This document shows, piece by piece, positions 8,107 through 17,337 of a stretch of 42,544 nt of DNA; position 1 is the stretch's first letter, and every line of letters begins with the position of its first letter. Source of the DNA: an uncultured Pseudomonadota bacterium. Its GTDB lineage: Bacteria; Pseudomonadota; Alphaproteobacteria; RF32; CAG-239. The stretch covers positions 1 to 42,544 of the forward strand of contig CASGEB010000010.1 of assembly GCA_949300375.1 (NCBI GenBank), in the 5' to 3' direction. The notes below the pieces were generated by a model, which worked only from the letters and a program-made list of their open reading frames with translations, ran no database searches and had not been told where the DNA came from. The translations under genes and the position numbers were made by a program.

Positions 8107-8772
8107 ATGGCCAAACGCAAACCGGAACAAGAAGCACACGAAGAACATGCTGACGAAACCTGGCTCATTCCGTATTCGGACTTGCTGACACTGCTGCTGG
8201 CGCTGTTCATCGTTCTTTTCGCCTCTTCCAAATTGGATAAAGCCAAAATGAGCCAGATGGAAGCTGCTTTTGCCGCAGCATTCAATGCAGCGACGGGACT
8301 GGATCGCTTGAGTGGTAACTTGGGTGAATTTATGAGCAGCATTCAAGAGCTTGGATTAGATGCAAAAGTCAGTCTGGGTTCCGATGACCGCGGCGTATCC
8401 ATTGAAATCGGAAGCTTGTCGATGTTTGCTCCCGGAAAATCGGATCTCCTTGATAGCATCCACCCGATTCTGGACCAAATTATCGTTTTATTGCAGGAAC
8501 CTCGTTACAAACGTTTCAGAATAGCCGTTGAAGGCCACACCGACGATGCAGAAGCTTCGGATTCTGAATTTCCATCAAAATGGGAACTTTCCTCCAACCG
8601 TGCCGCCGCCGTTGTCCGCTATTTCATAAAAAGAGGCGTTTCTCCGGAACGCCTTCAGGTTATCGGTATGGCCGACATTGCCCCCAAACTGCCGAATTAC
8701 AACGCTTATAATGAGGCAATTCCGGAAAACCGCAGCCGCAACCGGCGTATTGAAATACATATTGAACCCTAG
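8107..8772 (+). CDS. motB: Flagellar stator protein MotB
   Basis: The protein has 221 residues. The short cytoplasmic N-terminus is followed by the single membrane helix with the ion-binding Asp in the motif WLIPYSDLLTLLLALFIVLF (Asp at about residue 23). The periplasmic OmpA-like peptidoglycan-binding domain spans about 110-221, with EGHTDD, LSSNRAAAVVRYF and NRSRNRRIEIHI. It anchors the MotA channel to peptidoglycan. Whether H+ or Na+ drives it cannot be settled from these residues. It is 3 bp after motA; no other flagellar genes are in the window, so the flagellar regulon must lie elsewhere. Confidence 0.92.
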   Translation: MAKRKPEQEAHEEHADETWLIPYSDLLTLLLALFIVLFASSKLDKAKMSQMEAAFAAAFNAATGLDRLSGNLGEFMSSIQELGLDAKVSLGSDDRGVSIEIGSLSMFAPGKSDLLDSIHPILDQIIVLLQEPRYKRFRIAVEGHTDDAEASDSEFPSKWELSSNRAAAVVRYFIKRGVSPERLQVIGMADIAPKLPNYNAYNEAIPENRSRNRRIEIHIEP

Positions 8773-8791
8773 ATTATTCAGGAAATAAAAA

Positions 8792-9754
8792 ATGGAAAAA
8801 TTATCTTACCTGCTGGAACATCATCTGGTACTTCCCGTTTACGGCCAATGGCTGATTTTCGGGATTATTGTCTTTATCCTTTTGTTTCTGGATTTGTTTG
8901 TTTTTCACCGCCATGCCGAAGAACCAAAGCTAAAAGAAACCTTCTGGGCCTGTGTTTTTTACATCGCCATTGCAATCGTTTTTGGTTTCTTTGTCATTTA
9001 CGAACGCGGAACGGAAACAGGAATGCTCTATTTCACCGGATTCTTGGTTGAAAAAAGCTTGTCTCTCGACAACATTTTCATTATGTCCGTTATCTTCAGC
9101 AGCCTGAATATCGAACGCAAATATCAGCACCGTGTTTTGTTTTGGGGAATTCTCGGCGCCATCGTAATGCGCGGCGTGTTAATCGGCGTGGGCGAAGCAC
9201 TGATTTCAAACTTCCATTGGGTCTTATACATATTCTCCGCTTTTCTGATTTACACCGGCGTCAAGATGGCCCTTCATAAAGAAAACGAGCAGGGAAAACT
9301 GGAAGACAGCCGTTTATTCCGCATTGTCAGCAGATTTTTCCACGTTACGCCGGAAGTCCGCGGCGAACACTTCTTTGTTAAAGAAAACGGCAGGCATTAC
9401 ATCACGCCGTTGTTTTTCGCCCTCATTATCATTGAGACGATGGACATTATTTTTGCTTTGGACAGCATACCGGCAATCTTTTTGATTACGCAGGATTTGT
9501 TTGTCGTTTACACCAGCAACATCTTTGCCATTCTCGGCCTCCGGGCATTATACTTCTTGCTTGCCGCCGCCGTATATCAGTTTACTTACCTCAAACCGGC
9601 ATTATCCGTTATCCTGATATTCATCGGCTCAAAAATATTCCTGCCTTACATCGGCATAGAAATTGAGGCCTGGCAGTCGTTAAGCGTTACTTTCGGATTA
9701 ATCTTCATAGGCATTGCCGCCTCCCTGATAAAATCCAGAATGTCAAAAGCTTAA
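8792..9754 (+). CDS. TerC/Alx family membrane protein (probable Mn2+ exporter)
   Basis: The protein has 320 residues, the normal length of TerC/Alx proteins, with eight or nine predicted membrane helices. The conserved acidic motifs of the family are present: FLVEKSLSLDNIFIMSVIF and ETMDIIFALDSIPAIFLIT, which supply intramembrane Asp/Glu residues thought to bind the cation. Alx of E. coli and MeeF/MeeY of Bacillus export Mn2+, so metal efflux or metalation of exported enzymes is the likely role here. It follows motB by 19 bp with its own AGGAA ribosome site and may be read from the motA promoter. A strong bidirectional terminator follows. No yybP-ykoY (Mn) riboswitch is seen upstream. Confidence 0.9.
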   Translation: MEKLSYLLEHHLVLPVYGQWLIFGIIVFILLFLDLFVFHRHAEEPKLKETFWACVFYIAIAIVFGFFVIYERGTETGMLYFTGFLVEKSLSLDNIFIMSVIFSSLNIERKYQHRVLFWGILGAIVMRGVLIGVGEALISNFHWVLYIFSAFLIYTGVKMALHKENEQGKLEDSRLFRIVSRFFHVTPEVRGEHFFVKENGRHYITPLFFALIIIETMDIIFALDSIPAIFLITQDLFVVYTSNIFAILGLRALYFLLAAAVYQFTYLKPALSVILIFIGSKIFLPYIGIEIEAWQSLSVTFGLIFIGIAASLIKSRMSKA

Positions 9755-9758
9755 AAAA

Positions 9759-9793
9759 AATTCCCGTTTGAAAAAATCAAACGGGAATTTTTC
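9759..9793. terminator. Bidirectional intrinsic terminator, TerC gene / NhaD-like gene
   Basis: A 13-bp perfect stem, AATTCCCGTTTGA with TCAAACGGGAATT, is flanked by A8 on the left and T5 on the right, so it can stop transcription from both convergent genes. Confidence 0.92.
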
Positions 9794-9806
9794 TGTCCTG
9801 TTTTGC

Positions 9807-11156
9807 TTACATAAAGAATTCCACATAAACAAACGCAGTTCCGATTAAAACGCTGAGCAGCATAACCGGCACGGACCAGAGCAGGAATTTGACAAAGCCG
9901 ATTGGATGCCCTTCCCGCATGGCCATTCCGGCTACCACCACGTTGGCTGAGGCACCGATAAGCGTTCCGTTTCCGCCAAAGCAGGCGCCTAAAGACAAAG
10001 ACCACCAAACCGGCATCATTGCCTCACGTCCACCGACAGCCTCTTCCATAGATTTCAACATCGGAATCATCGTTGCCACAAACGGAATATTGTCGATAAC
10101 GCTGGAAACGATTGCCGAGCTCCACAAAATCAGGAATGTCAACTTGGCTATGCTTCCGTCCGTCAGTTCAACAAACTTGTGTCCGAGATATGCCAAAACG
10201 CCGGTAACTTCCAAGCCGTAGACAATCACAAACAAACCGGTAAAGAAGAAGATTGTAATCCAGTCAACCATATTAAAGATTTCCTGAACTTTTCCGTCCT
10301 TTTCTTCGCCTTTGATGCCGAAAGTGTACAAAAGCAGCAAAACCGCCGCACCAAGCAAAGCGATTGTTCCGTTGTCAAGCCCGGTATGATGCGCCATAAT
10401 AAAACCGGCAATCACACAGGCCAAAACAAACAAAGCCTTAAACAGCAAAGATTTATCCGTAATGGCATCCGCCGGATTCATCGCCATGACTTTCTTCTTG
10501 CATTCATTGGTCGTATGCATCTGCACGCCCCAAAAACGATCGAAGATAAAAATAATCACAACCATCGTCACCAAAACAACCGGCGTCAGAACTTTTACAA
10601 AATCCATAAACGTCAGGTTAAGGGAAGAACCGATAAGAATGTTAGGAGGATCTCCGATAAGCGTGGCCGTACCGCCGATATTGGATGCAAAAATCTCCAG
10701 CAGCAAATAAGGATACGGATTGATCCTCAGCTTGCGGGTAATCTGAAAAGTTACCGGCGCAATCAGCAAAACCGTCGTAACATTGTCCAGAAAACCGGAA
10801 AACACGGCCGTAACCATCGCCAAAGCCGCCATAAGCCCGCGCGGGCTGGCCTTAACCTTTTTGGCCGACCATATTGCCACATATTGAAACATACCGGATT
10901 TCTCCGCCACCGCCACAATAATCATCATACCGATTAAAAGTGCCAGCGTATTAAAGTCAATCCCGGCCAGTGCTTGTTTCTGAGAAAGTATTCCGGCGGC
11001 AATCATCACGCCGGCGCCAATCAAAGCGATAATCGCCCGATTGATTTTCTCGGAAAAAATAATCAGATAACAAACCGCAACAATAATAATCGCGGCTAAT
11101 GAAGGCTGCATTCCCCAAATCAGGTTTGCGGCCTCTCCCGTACTTCCATTAAGCAT
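9807..11156 (-). CDS. ArsB/NhaD-family ion transporter
   Basis: The protein has 449 residues with about 11-12 membrane helices. It shows the two inverted half-motifs of the ion-transporter (IT) superfamily, NIGGTATLIGDPPNILIGSS near residue 160 and GGNGTLIGASANVVVAGMA near residue 400, with FLDNVTTVLL and VIDNIPFVATMI helix motifs. These place it with NhaD Na+/H+ antiporters, ArsB and the P-protein. NhaD-like Na+/H+ exchange is the most likely function; arsenite export is less likely because no ars genes are near. An AAGGAAGG ribosome site precedes the ATG. It is a single gene between two terminators. Confidence 0.87.
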   Translation of the reverse strand: MLNGSTGEAANLIWGMQPSLAAIIIVAVCYLIIFSEKINRAIIALIGAGVMIAAGILSQKQALAGIDFNTLALLIGMMIIVAVAEKSGMFQYVAIWSAKKVKASPRGLMAALAMVTAVFSGFLDNVTTVLLIAPVTFQITRKLRINPYPYLLLEIFASNIGGTATLIGDPPNILIGSSLNLTFMDFVKVLTPVVLVTMVVIIFIFDRFWGVQMHTTNECKKKVMAMNPADAITDKSLLFKALFVLACVIAGFIMAHHTGLDNGTIALLGAAVLLLLYTFGIKGEEKDGKVQEIFNMVDWITIFFFTGLFVIVYGLEVTGVLAYLGHKFVELTDGSIAKLTFLILWSSAIVSSVIDNIPFVATMIPMLKSMEEAVGGREAMMPVWWSLSLGACFGGNGTLIGASANVVVAGMAMREGHPIGFVKFLLWSVPVMLLSVLIGTAFVYVEFFM

Positions 11157-11200
11157 TCTGCCTTCCTTAAAATAAATTATTCAGATTGTTCTCTCTTCAC

Positions 11201-11240
11201 AAAAAAAGAAAGTGTGATTTTAACTAACCACACTTTTCTT
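11201..11240 (-). terminator. Intrinsic terminator after gltX
   Basis: On the minus strand an AAGAAAAGTGTG/CACACTTTCTT stem is followed by a T-run, 10 bp past the gltX stop. On the plus strand it can also act against transcription toward gltX. Confidence 0.8.
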
Positions 11241-11249
11241 ACTATTTTG

Positions 11250-12908
11250 TTAATTAATAATATTCAGCCTTTTCAGCACCCTTTCGCGCCCGAGAATTTT
11301 CATAATCGAACACAAATCCGGACTATTGGTGCGGCCGGTAACCAAAACGCGCAAAACCGTCGCCACATCAGAGACGCTGCCTTTATAGGCTTCCGGATTC
11401 TTTGAATACTCTTTCGGATTCTTGGCATAACCGTTTGCCAGTGCAAATTCCTTAACCTTAGCAAACCATTCATTTTTATCGTCGTTTTCATCATAATTCG
11501 CCACAAAACCTTTGACAATCGCCTGCATATCCTCAAGGTTCTGATTCGGCACCAGTTTCATAACATCTTCTTTGCTCAGATGAAATTCTGCATCAAAGAA
11601 ATATTTAATCTCGTCCCAAATGCCGGAAAAAGTCACATAATCTTTTCTGACCCGGTCGCAGTTGCTGCGCTCAATATCCAAAATCTGTTTGAAATACCCG
11701 CTGTTGGCATCCAGACGCGCCTGCATTTCCTTGTCATATTTTGCCGCCCAGTCATACAAGCGGGCATATAGCTCATCACAGCTCAGCGTGGCAATAAACT
11801 CCTTGCTGATATCTTCGAGCTTAACAAAGTCCAACAACGGTCCGCTGTTGTTAAGTTTTGAAATTTTAAACTCAAAATCCTTATACGTTTTGTTAGGATT
11901 GGCTTTTTTATAATCCTCAAAATCCGAATTTGCCAGATTCATAAGATAATCGATAACCGCCTCTTTCGGATAACCTTTCTCACCGTAAAAAGCCACGTTT
12001 GCTTCCGGATCCTTGCGCTTGCTAAGCTTGCGGCGCGCCCCTTCGTCAAGCTTCTGGATCGGGGCGATATGACCGTATTTCGGTGCTTTCCACCCCATTG
12101 CCTCAAACAGCTGAACATGCAGCGGCAGAGAAGACAACCACTCGTCGCCGCGTACCACATGCGTCGTCCCCATCAAATGGTCATCCACAACATGAGCAAA
12201 ATGGTACGTCGGCAGCCCGTCTGATTTCAAAATAACAATATCCAAGTCATTTTCCGGAAAGAAGCGCTTGCCGCGCAAAATATCTTCTACAGCAATTTTG
12301 TTCACATATTTCCCGGGAGATTTAAAACGGATAACAAACGGTTTTCCGGCATCAAGCTTTGCCGCCACCTGCTCTTCGGTCAGATTGCGGTCTTTCGCCC
12401 ACAGACCGTAATACCCCGGACGCCCGCCGGCTTTGGTCTGACGTTCGCGCATGGCCTCAATCTCTTCTTCGGTGCAAAAACACGGATAAGCCATGCCTTT
12501 TTCTAAAAGCTGTTTGACATAAGCCTGATAAATATCTTTTCTCTTGCTCTGGGTATAAGGCCCGTAAGCACCGATTTCCTCCTTTTCGTTAATCGGCCCT
12601 TCGTCCACCGTCAGCCCATATTCTTTGAGCGAACGAATAATCAGATCCGTTGCTTCACCAATTTCCCGTTTGGTATCGGTATCTTCAATTCTCAAAATAA
12701 ACACACCGTTGCTTTGATGTGCCAAACGTTCGGAAATAAGCGCGGCATAAATTCCGCCGATATGTAGTAATCCTGTCGGGCTCGGTGCAAAACGCGTCAC
12801 ATACTGCGTATCCGACAACTGCCGCGGCGGATATTTTTTCTCAATTTCCTCAACGGCAAGAATATTGTTTCCCATCAAACGGTCGATTGTTTCTTTTGAT
12901 AATGCCAT
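11250..12908 (-). CDS. gltX: Glutamyl-tRNA synthetase, clostridial-type long form
   Basis: A class I aminoacyl-tRNA synthetase of 552 residues that charges tRNA-Glu in the cytosol. The Rossmann core has the HIGH-type motif FAPSPTGLLHIGG (about 39-52), IEDTDTKRE (about 74-82), FAHVVDDHLMGTTHVVRG and the KMSKS-type motif KLSKR (294-298). Ordinary proteobacterial GltX is about 470 residues. This one has the extra N-terminal segment (MALSKETIDRLMGNN...), ARRKLSKRKDPEANV, and the long C-terminal anticodon-binding region seen in clostridial enzymes of about 550 residues. The codon use and GC look like those of its neighbours, so any transfer is old. It is a single gene with a terminator. Confidence 0.93.
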   Translation of the reverse strand: MALSKETIDRLMGNNILAVEEIEKKYPPRQLSDTQYVTRFAPSPTGLLHIGGIYAALISERLAHQSNGVFILRIEDTDTKREIGEATDLIIRSLKEYGLTVDEGPINEKEEIGAYGPYTQSKRKDIYQAYVKQLLEKGMAYPCFCTEEEIEAMRERQTKAGGRPGYYGLWAKDRNLTEEQVAAKLDAGKPFVIRFKSPGKYVNKIAVEDILRGKRFFPENDLDIVILKSDGLPTYHFAHVVDDHLMGTTHVVRGDEWLSSLPLHVQLFEAMGWKAPKYGHIAPIQKLDEGARRKLSKRKDPEANVAFYGEKGYPKEAVIDYLMNLANSDFEDYKKANPNKTYKDFEFKISKLNNSGPLLDFVKLEDISKEFIATLSCDELYARLYDWAAKYDKEMQARLDANSGYFKQILDIERSNCDRVRKDYVTFSGIWDEIKYFFDAEFHLSKEDVMKLVPNQNLEDMQAIVKGFVANYDENDDKNEWFAKVKEFALANGYAKNPKEYSKNPEAYKGSVSDVATVLRVLVTGRTNSPDLCSIMKILGRERVLKRLNIIN

Positions 12909-13066
12909 CTCAACTCTCTCAAATAACGTTAAACTTACCCGGAATTTACCACAAAATTATAATTAAGCAAGCATTTTTGCTCTTCGTTAAAAACAATCTT
13001 CTTTGCAGAAAATTTACCTTTCGGGATTATATTACCGGTATTGAAAATAAAAATAAGAAGGAAAAC

Positions 13067-14233
13067 ATGGACAACGCAATCTGTCTGCATAATGCCGCCG
13101 TACTGACCGGCTTTTCGGTTATGGAACATTGTGCCGTTTACATCAAGAACAACAAAATCGCCGATGTTTTTAACGAAAGCCGCTTTCTGCACAAGCAGTT
13201 CAGCCCGAAAGTAAACATCATCAACGTCAACGGCGCCTACATTGCCCCGGGCTTTATTGATACCCATATCCACGGCATCGGCGGTTTTGGCACGGAAGAC
13301 AACTCCGCCGCCGCAATCTTAAAAATGTCGGAAGTGTTGGCTTCTTATGGCGTTACCGCTTTTTTCCCGACAGTTTATTCCGGCACGGAAGACCAAATGA
13401 CCAAAAGCATCAAAGCAATCGTCAAAGCCATGGGACGGGAGAAAGGCGCCCGGATATTGGGCATCCACCTTGAAGGCCCCTTCATCTCGGCAGAACGGAT
13501 AGGCGCTCAGGCTGCCGATTCGATAAGCCCGGTCGACCTCAAACTGATGGAACGTCTGTATAAAGCCTCTAAAGGGCATATCATCAGCATGACGGTAGCG
13601 CCGGAGCTAAAAAATATGCGCGACCTGGCGCTGTATTGCATTGAAAAAAACATCAACCTGCAAGCCGGACACACCAATGCGGCTTATAAAAACATTGTCG
13701 AAGGCATGCAGGTGCGCATTCTGCATACAACCCACCTGTTTAACGCCATGAGTCAGATTCACCATCGGGATCCCGGAGCTGTCGGCGCCGTATTCATCCA
13801 TCCGGAAATCTCCTGCGAACTGATATGCGACGGCATCCATGTTGACCCTAACCTGATAAAACTCCTGGTCAACATCAAACCGCACGACAAATTGGTTCTG
13901 GTAACCGATTCGCTAAAACCGACCAAACAAAAAGCCGAAAAACTGTTTGCCAACGGTGATGAGGTCTATCTTGACAAATGCTTTTACCGCAAATCGGACA
14001 ACGTGATTGCCGGCTCTGCGCTCACAATGATAGACGGGGTAAAAAACCTTGTTTCCTGGGGATTATCGCATGAACAGGCGATAAAAATGGCTTCTACCAA
14101 CCCGGCTGCGGTTCACAAAATTCCGGGAAAAGGACAAATTGCCCCCGGATACGATGCGGATTTAGTTGTTTTTAACGAAGATTTTCATATAATAAAAACC
14201 ATTATAGACGGCAAAATTTTTCAGGAGAAATAA
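13067..14233 (+). CDS. nagA: N-acetylglucosamine-6-phosphate deacetylase
   Basis: The protein has 388 residues from the ATG at 13067. The open frame runs upstream into gltX, but AAGGA at 13058 fixes this start. It has the amidohydrolase fold with [14 protein letters not shown] (metal-binding His-x-His), LEGPFIS (metal Glu), QAGHTNA, THLFNAM, the substrate-site CDGIHVDP and catalytic Asp in LVTDSLKP. It converts GlcNAc-6-P to glucosamine-6-P and acetate in the cytosol. nagB follows after 1 bp, so the pair forms an operon feeding amino-sugar carbon to glycolysis or recycling wall amino sugars. No nag transporter or NagC is in the window. Confidence 0.93.
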   Translation: MDNAICLHNAAVLTGFSVMEHCAVYIKNNKIADVFNESRFLHKQFSPKVNIINVNGAYIAPGFIDTHIHGIGGFGTEDNSAAAILKMSEVLASYGVTAFFPTVYSGTEDQMTKSIKAIVKAMGREKGARILGIHLEGPFISAERIGAQAADSISPVDLKLMERLYKASKGHIISMTVAPELKNMRDLALYCIEKNINLQAGHTNAAYKNIVEGMQVRILHTTHLFNAMSQIHHRDPGAVGAVFIHPEISCELICDGIHVDPNLIKLLVNIKPHDKLVLVTDSLKPTKQKAEKLFANGDEVYLDKCFYRKSDNVIAGSALTMIDGVKNLVSWGLSHEQAIKMASTNPAAVHKIPGKGQIAPGYDADLVVFNEDFHIIKTIIDGKIFQEK

Positions 14234-14234
14234 T

Positions 14235-15038
14235 ATGCGTGTAATCATCCGCCCCGATTATGACAGCCTTTCTATCTGGGCTGCCAATTATATTGCATAC
14301 AAAATCAACGGCGCCCGCCCCTCGGCTCACAAGCCGTTTGTCCTCGGCCTTCCAAGCGGATCAACGCCGCTTGGCACATATCGGGAACTAATCAATTTGT
14401 GCAAGAGGGGAAAACTCTCTTTTGAAAACGTTATCACGTTCAATATGGATGAATACATCGGCCTGGATGAAAACCATCCGCAAAGCTACCACCATTTTAT
14501 GTGGGAAAACTTCTTCAAACACATCAACATCAAACGTGAAAACGTCCATATGCTGAACGGCATGACCAAAGACTATGCCGGAGAATGCGCTGCTTATGAA
14601 GAAAAAATAAAAGCCTGCGGCGGTATTGACCTTTTTCTCGGCGGCGTCGGCTCCGACGGCCATATCGCTTTCAACGAACCGGGTTCGTCTTTATCCTCCC
14701 GCACAAGGGTCAAAACCCTGACTTCGGAAACAATCAAAGCCAACTCCCGCTTTTTTGACAATGATATCGGCAAAGTTCCGGCCACCGTTCTGACCGTCGG
14801 CGTCGGCACCATTACTGATGCCCGCGAAGTTATGATTTTGGCTTCCGGTCAAAACAAAGCCCGCGCTTTGCATCATGCCATAGAAGGCAGTATCAACCAC
14901 ATGTGGACGGTCAGCATTTTGCAAATGCACCGCCACGCGGTTATCGTCTGCGATGAAGACGCCACCAAAGAGCTGAAAGCCGACACGGTAAAATATTTCA
15001 AAGACATAGAAAAAGCCAACTTCCGCAACACGATTTAA
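14235..15038 (+). CDS. nagB: Glucosamine-6-phosphate deaminase
   Basis: The protein has 267 residues, the normal length of E. coli-type NagB. Motifs: [16 protein letters not shown] (phosphate loop), [10 protein letters not shown] (catalytic Asp), the signature around [20 protein letters not shown] with the catalytic His, and [16 protein letters not shown]. It converts glucosamine-6-P to fructose-6-P and ammonia. Residues of the allosteric GlcNAc-6-P site cannot be assigned with certainty here. It starts 1 bp after the nagA stop, so translation is probably coupled, and it ends before a strong terminator. Confidence 0.93.
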   Translation: MRVIIRPDYDSLSIWAANYIAYKINGARPSAHKPFVLGLPSGSTPLGTYRELINLCKRGKLSFENVITFNMDEYIGLDENHPQSYHHFMWENFFKHINIKRENVHMLNGMTKDYAGECAAYEEKIKACGGIDLFLGGVGSDGHIAFNEPGSSLSSRTRVKTLTSETIKANSRFFDNDIGKVPATVLTVGVGTITDAREVMILASGQNKARALHHAIEGSINHMWTVSILQMHRHAVIVCDEDATKELKADTVKYFKDIEKANFRNTI

Positions 15039-15053
15039 CCAACACAACCAGAC

Positions 15054-15085
15054 AAAAAAGCCTTCTTTCACAGGAAGGCTTTTTA
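15054..15085 (+). terminator. Intrinsic terminator of nagAB
   Basis: AAAAAGCCTTC and GGAAGGCTTTTT form a stem with a short loop and a T5 tail, 16 bp past the nagB stop. Confidence 0.9.
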
Positions 15086-15177
15086 CTTTTCCACTGAAAG
15101 CTTTAGCTATTGACAAATTGACCATTCCCCGTCATTTTAAAACAATAAATTGCATGACAACAGTTTAGAAACAAAAG

Positions 15178-16362
15178 ATGAAAATTGTTATTTATCGAAA
15201 AAGCGCCTTAATCGGCACCCATGGCGGCATAGAAAAGGTCATCAGCGCCTTTGCCAATGCCTTTACCGCGCGCGGGCATGAGATCGTTATCATAACCCGC
15301 GACAAAAGAAAAGGCGGACTGTTTTTTCCTGTCAGTTCGCAAATCCGTCTGATTAACCTGCACGACGAGGTTCAAAAGAACTGGGGAATATTCCGTCAAA
15401 TCGGCTACAAAATACTCCGCCGCTGGAAAAATGGCTCTGCCCTGTTGCAAAAGTTTCCGTTTTTTGACCGGGAAAAAGCTGTCGCCGATATTGTTTTCGC
15501 AGAAGTCAGAAAAATCAACCCTGACATCATTCTTTCCTGCGGCGTTGCCGACAGTGTGGATCTGCTGCACGGACAACAAAACAAAATTCCGCTTATTCAA
15601 ATGTTTCACAGCCTTCCGTCGGTATATTTTCACGCCAAAAACAAAATAACCCGCGGCAATATATCTGAGGCGTTGAAAAAAATCTCTCTGGCTCAGGTTC
15701 TGCTCCCGTCTTTTGTAAAAAACCTGCAAAAATATTACAACGGAAAAATCACCGTCATCGGCAATCCGGTAGAGCTGACCGACAAAAATATCTCTTATGC
15801 TTCCAAAGACAAATACCGGATTATTTATATGGCGCGCCTTGACCAACATAAACAGCAGGATTTATTAATAAAAGCCTTTGCCCTGCTCGCGCCGCAATAT
15901 CCGCAATGGGAAGTTAATCTGTGGGGAAGTGCCGAAAAATCCAAACAGCAGGAACTTCAAAAGCTGATTTCAGAACTCAAATTAGAAAAACAAGTTTTCT
16001 TAAACGGCGTAACGGCAGAAGCGCAAAAAGAACTGTTAAAATCAGATATCTGCGCTTTTCCCTCAGCCTTTGAGGGTTTCAGTCTGGCTTTAACCGAAGC
16101 CATGGCAGTCGGCCTCCCCTGTGTCGGACTAAAAACAGCCAGTTGTGTCAATGAATTAATTGAAGACGGCGTTAACGGCTGTCTGGCCGACAACACGCCG
16201 GAAGACTTTGCCGCCAAACTGAAAATATTGATGGATTCTCCCGAGACCCGCCGGCGTTTCGGCCTTGCCGGCAAAGAAATGATAAAGCTGTATAATCCGG
16301 AAACCGTCTGGAACAAATGGGAAGACTTAATCAAAGAAACAATAGAGAAACATCATGCCTGA
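15178..16362 (+). CDS. GT4-type glycosyltransferase (GT-B fold)
   Basis: The protein has 394 residues. The N-terminal Rossmann domain has HGGIEKVISAFANAF near residue 15, typical of GT4 retaining enzymes. The C-terminal nucleotide-sugar domain has YMARLDQHKQQDLLIKAF, VFLNGVTAEAQKELL and the E-x7-E motif in SAFEGFSLALTEAMAVGLP. It should add a sugar to a lipid-linked or LPS-core acceptor at the cytosolic face of the inner membrane; donor and acceptor cannot be told from sequence. It is the first gene of a three-gene plus-strand operon; the next gene overlaps it by 8 bp. TTGACA at 15110 with a poor -10 (CATTTT) may be its promoter. Confidence 0.88.
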   Translation: MKIVIYRKSALIGTHGGIEKVISAFANAFTARGHEIVIITRDKRKGGLFFPVSSQIRLINLHDEVQKNWGIFRQIGYKILRRWKNGSALLQKFPFFDREKAVADIVFAEVRKINPDIILSCGVADSVDLLHGQQNKIPLIQMFHSLPSVYFHAKNKITRGNISEALKKISLAQVLLPSFVKNLQKYYNGKITVIGNPVELTDKNISYASKDKYRIIYMARLDQHKQQDLLIKAFALLAPQYPQWEVNLWGSAEKSKQQELQKLISELKLEKQVFLNGVTAEAQKELLKSDICAFPSAFEGFSLALTEAMAVGLPCVGLKTASCVNELIEDGVNGCLADNTPEDFAAKLKILMDSPETRRRFGLAGKEMIKLYNPETVWNKWEDLIKETIEKHHA

Positions 16363-17323
16363 AATTTCCGTCATTATGCCGGTTTACAATACCCGAACCC
16401 AACACCTGCAGCCGGCTGTTGCAAGCATCTTAAAACAAACCTTTGCCGATTTCGAGCTTTTAATTATTGATGACTGCTCAACCACGGATATATCAGGCAT
16501 CATAAAAAATTTTGCCGACCCGCGCATTCATTTTATCCGGGCAGAAAAAAACGGCGGCGCCGGCCAGGCGCGCAATCTCGGACTTTCTCTGGCCAAAGGC
16601 AAATACATCGCCTTAATGGATTCGGATGACATATCCCGCCCCGACCGACTGGCCGTAGAACACCGATATATGGAAAAACATCCTGAAATCGACATTTTGG
16701 GCAGCTATATGCAGCGTTTTCCTCAAAAGAAAATCCTCAAAGTTCCGCTAACGCATAATGACATCATCCACGAAAACATCTTTTTAAACTGCGCCATGAA
16801 CAACCCTTCCGTTATATTTCGCGCCAATCCGTCCATTCACTATAACAACAAACTGAGAGTTGCCGAAGATTACGATATGTGGCTGCGCCAAACGGATAAA
16901 TCCCGTTTTGCCAATCTTCCCGATATATTGATGGACTATCGCTGGGAAGGACAAAATATCACAGTCGCACAAAATAACAAACAAACCTTAGCCGCCGCGG
17001 AACTGCAAACGTCTAAATGGATTGAAATCGCCGAAAGCGGAGAGGCGCTCCAACCACTGCTGATAAATTTTGTCTGCAAAAAAGCGCTGACCGAACGGGA
17101 ACTGGCCAAAATCGCCGATTTTATCTCCGCAATGCTGAAAAAATTGGAAAAGCATCCGCACTACAACCGCCCGACCGCGGAAAAATACCTGCAAAAGCTG
17201 CTCAAACGCATCATCCGCAACACACCGGACAAAGACTATGCCCACCGCCTGCTTCTTTCTCCCCTGGCAAAAAAACTAAAATTGCCATGGATTTTTACTT
17301 TAAAACAAAAACTATCTAAATAA
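16355..17323 (+). CDS. GT2 family glycosyltransferase (GT-A fold)
   Basis: The protein has 322 residues. The GT-A domain spans residues 1-215, with SVIMPVYNT, IDDCSTTD, GGAGQARNLGLSLAKGKYIALMDSDD (DxD metal site), and VAEDYDMWLR as the catalytic-base region. The C-terminal 100 residues are basic and helical and may bind membrane. It is an inverting sugar transferase acting on a surface-glycan intermediate in the cytosol. It overlaps the preceding GT4 gene by 8 bp and sits 14 bp before the fucosyltransferase gene, so the three are one operon. Confidence 0.9.
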   Translation: MPEISVIMPVYNTRTQHLQPAVASILKQTFADFELLIIDDCSTTDISGIIKNFADPRIHFIRAEKNGGAGQARNLGLSLAKGKYIALMDSDDISRPDRLAVEHRYMEKHPEIDILGSYMQRFPQKKILKVPLTHNDIIHENIFLNCAMNNPSVIFRANPSIHYNNKLRVAEDYDMWLRQTDKSRFANLPDILMDYRWEGQNITVAQNNKQTLAAAELQTSKWIEIAESGEALQPLLINFVCKKALTERELAKIADFISAMLKKLEKHPHYNRPTAEKYLQKLLKRIIRNTPDKDYAHRLLLSPLAKKLKLPWIFTLKQKLSK

Positions 17324-17337
17324 AAACGGACAAATAA

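Noticed and set aside
8640..8800. yybP-ykoY manganese riboswitch before the TerC gene
   Set aside because: Only 19 bp separate motB from the TerC gene, and the conserved junction is not seen in the end of motB.
10179..10937. Plus-strand 252-codon frame
   Set aside because: It is antisense to the NhaD-like gene, whose motifs are clear; the translation is His/Gln/Arg-rich as expected of a shadow frame.
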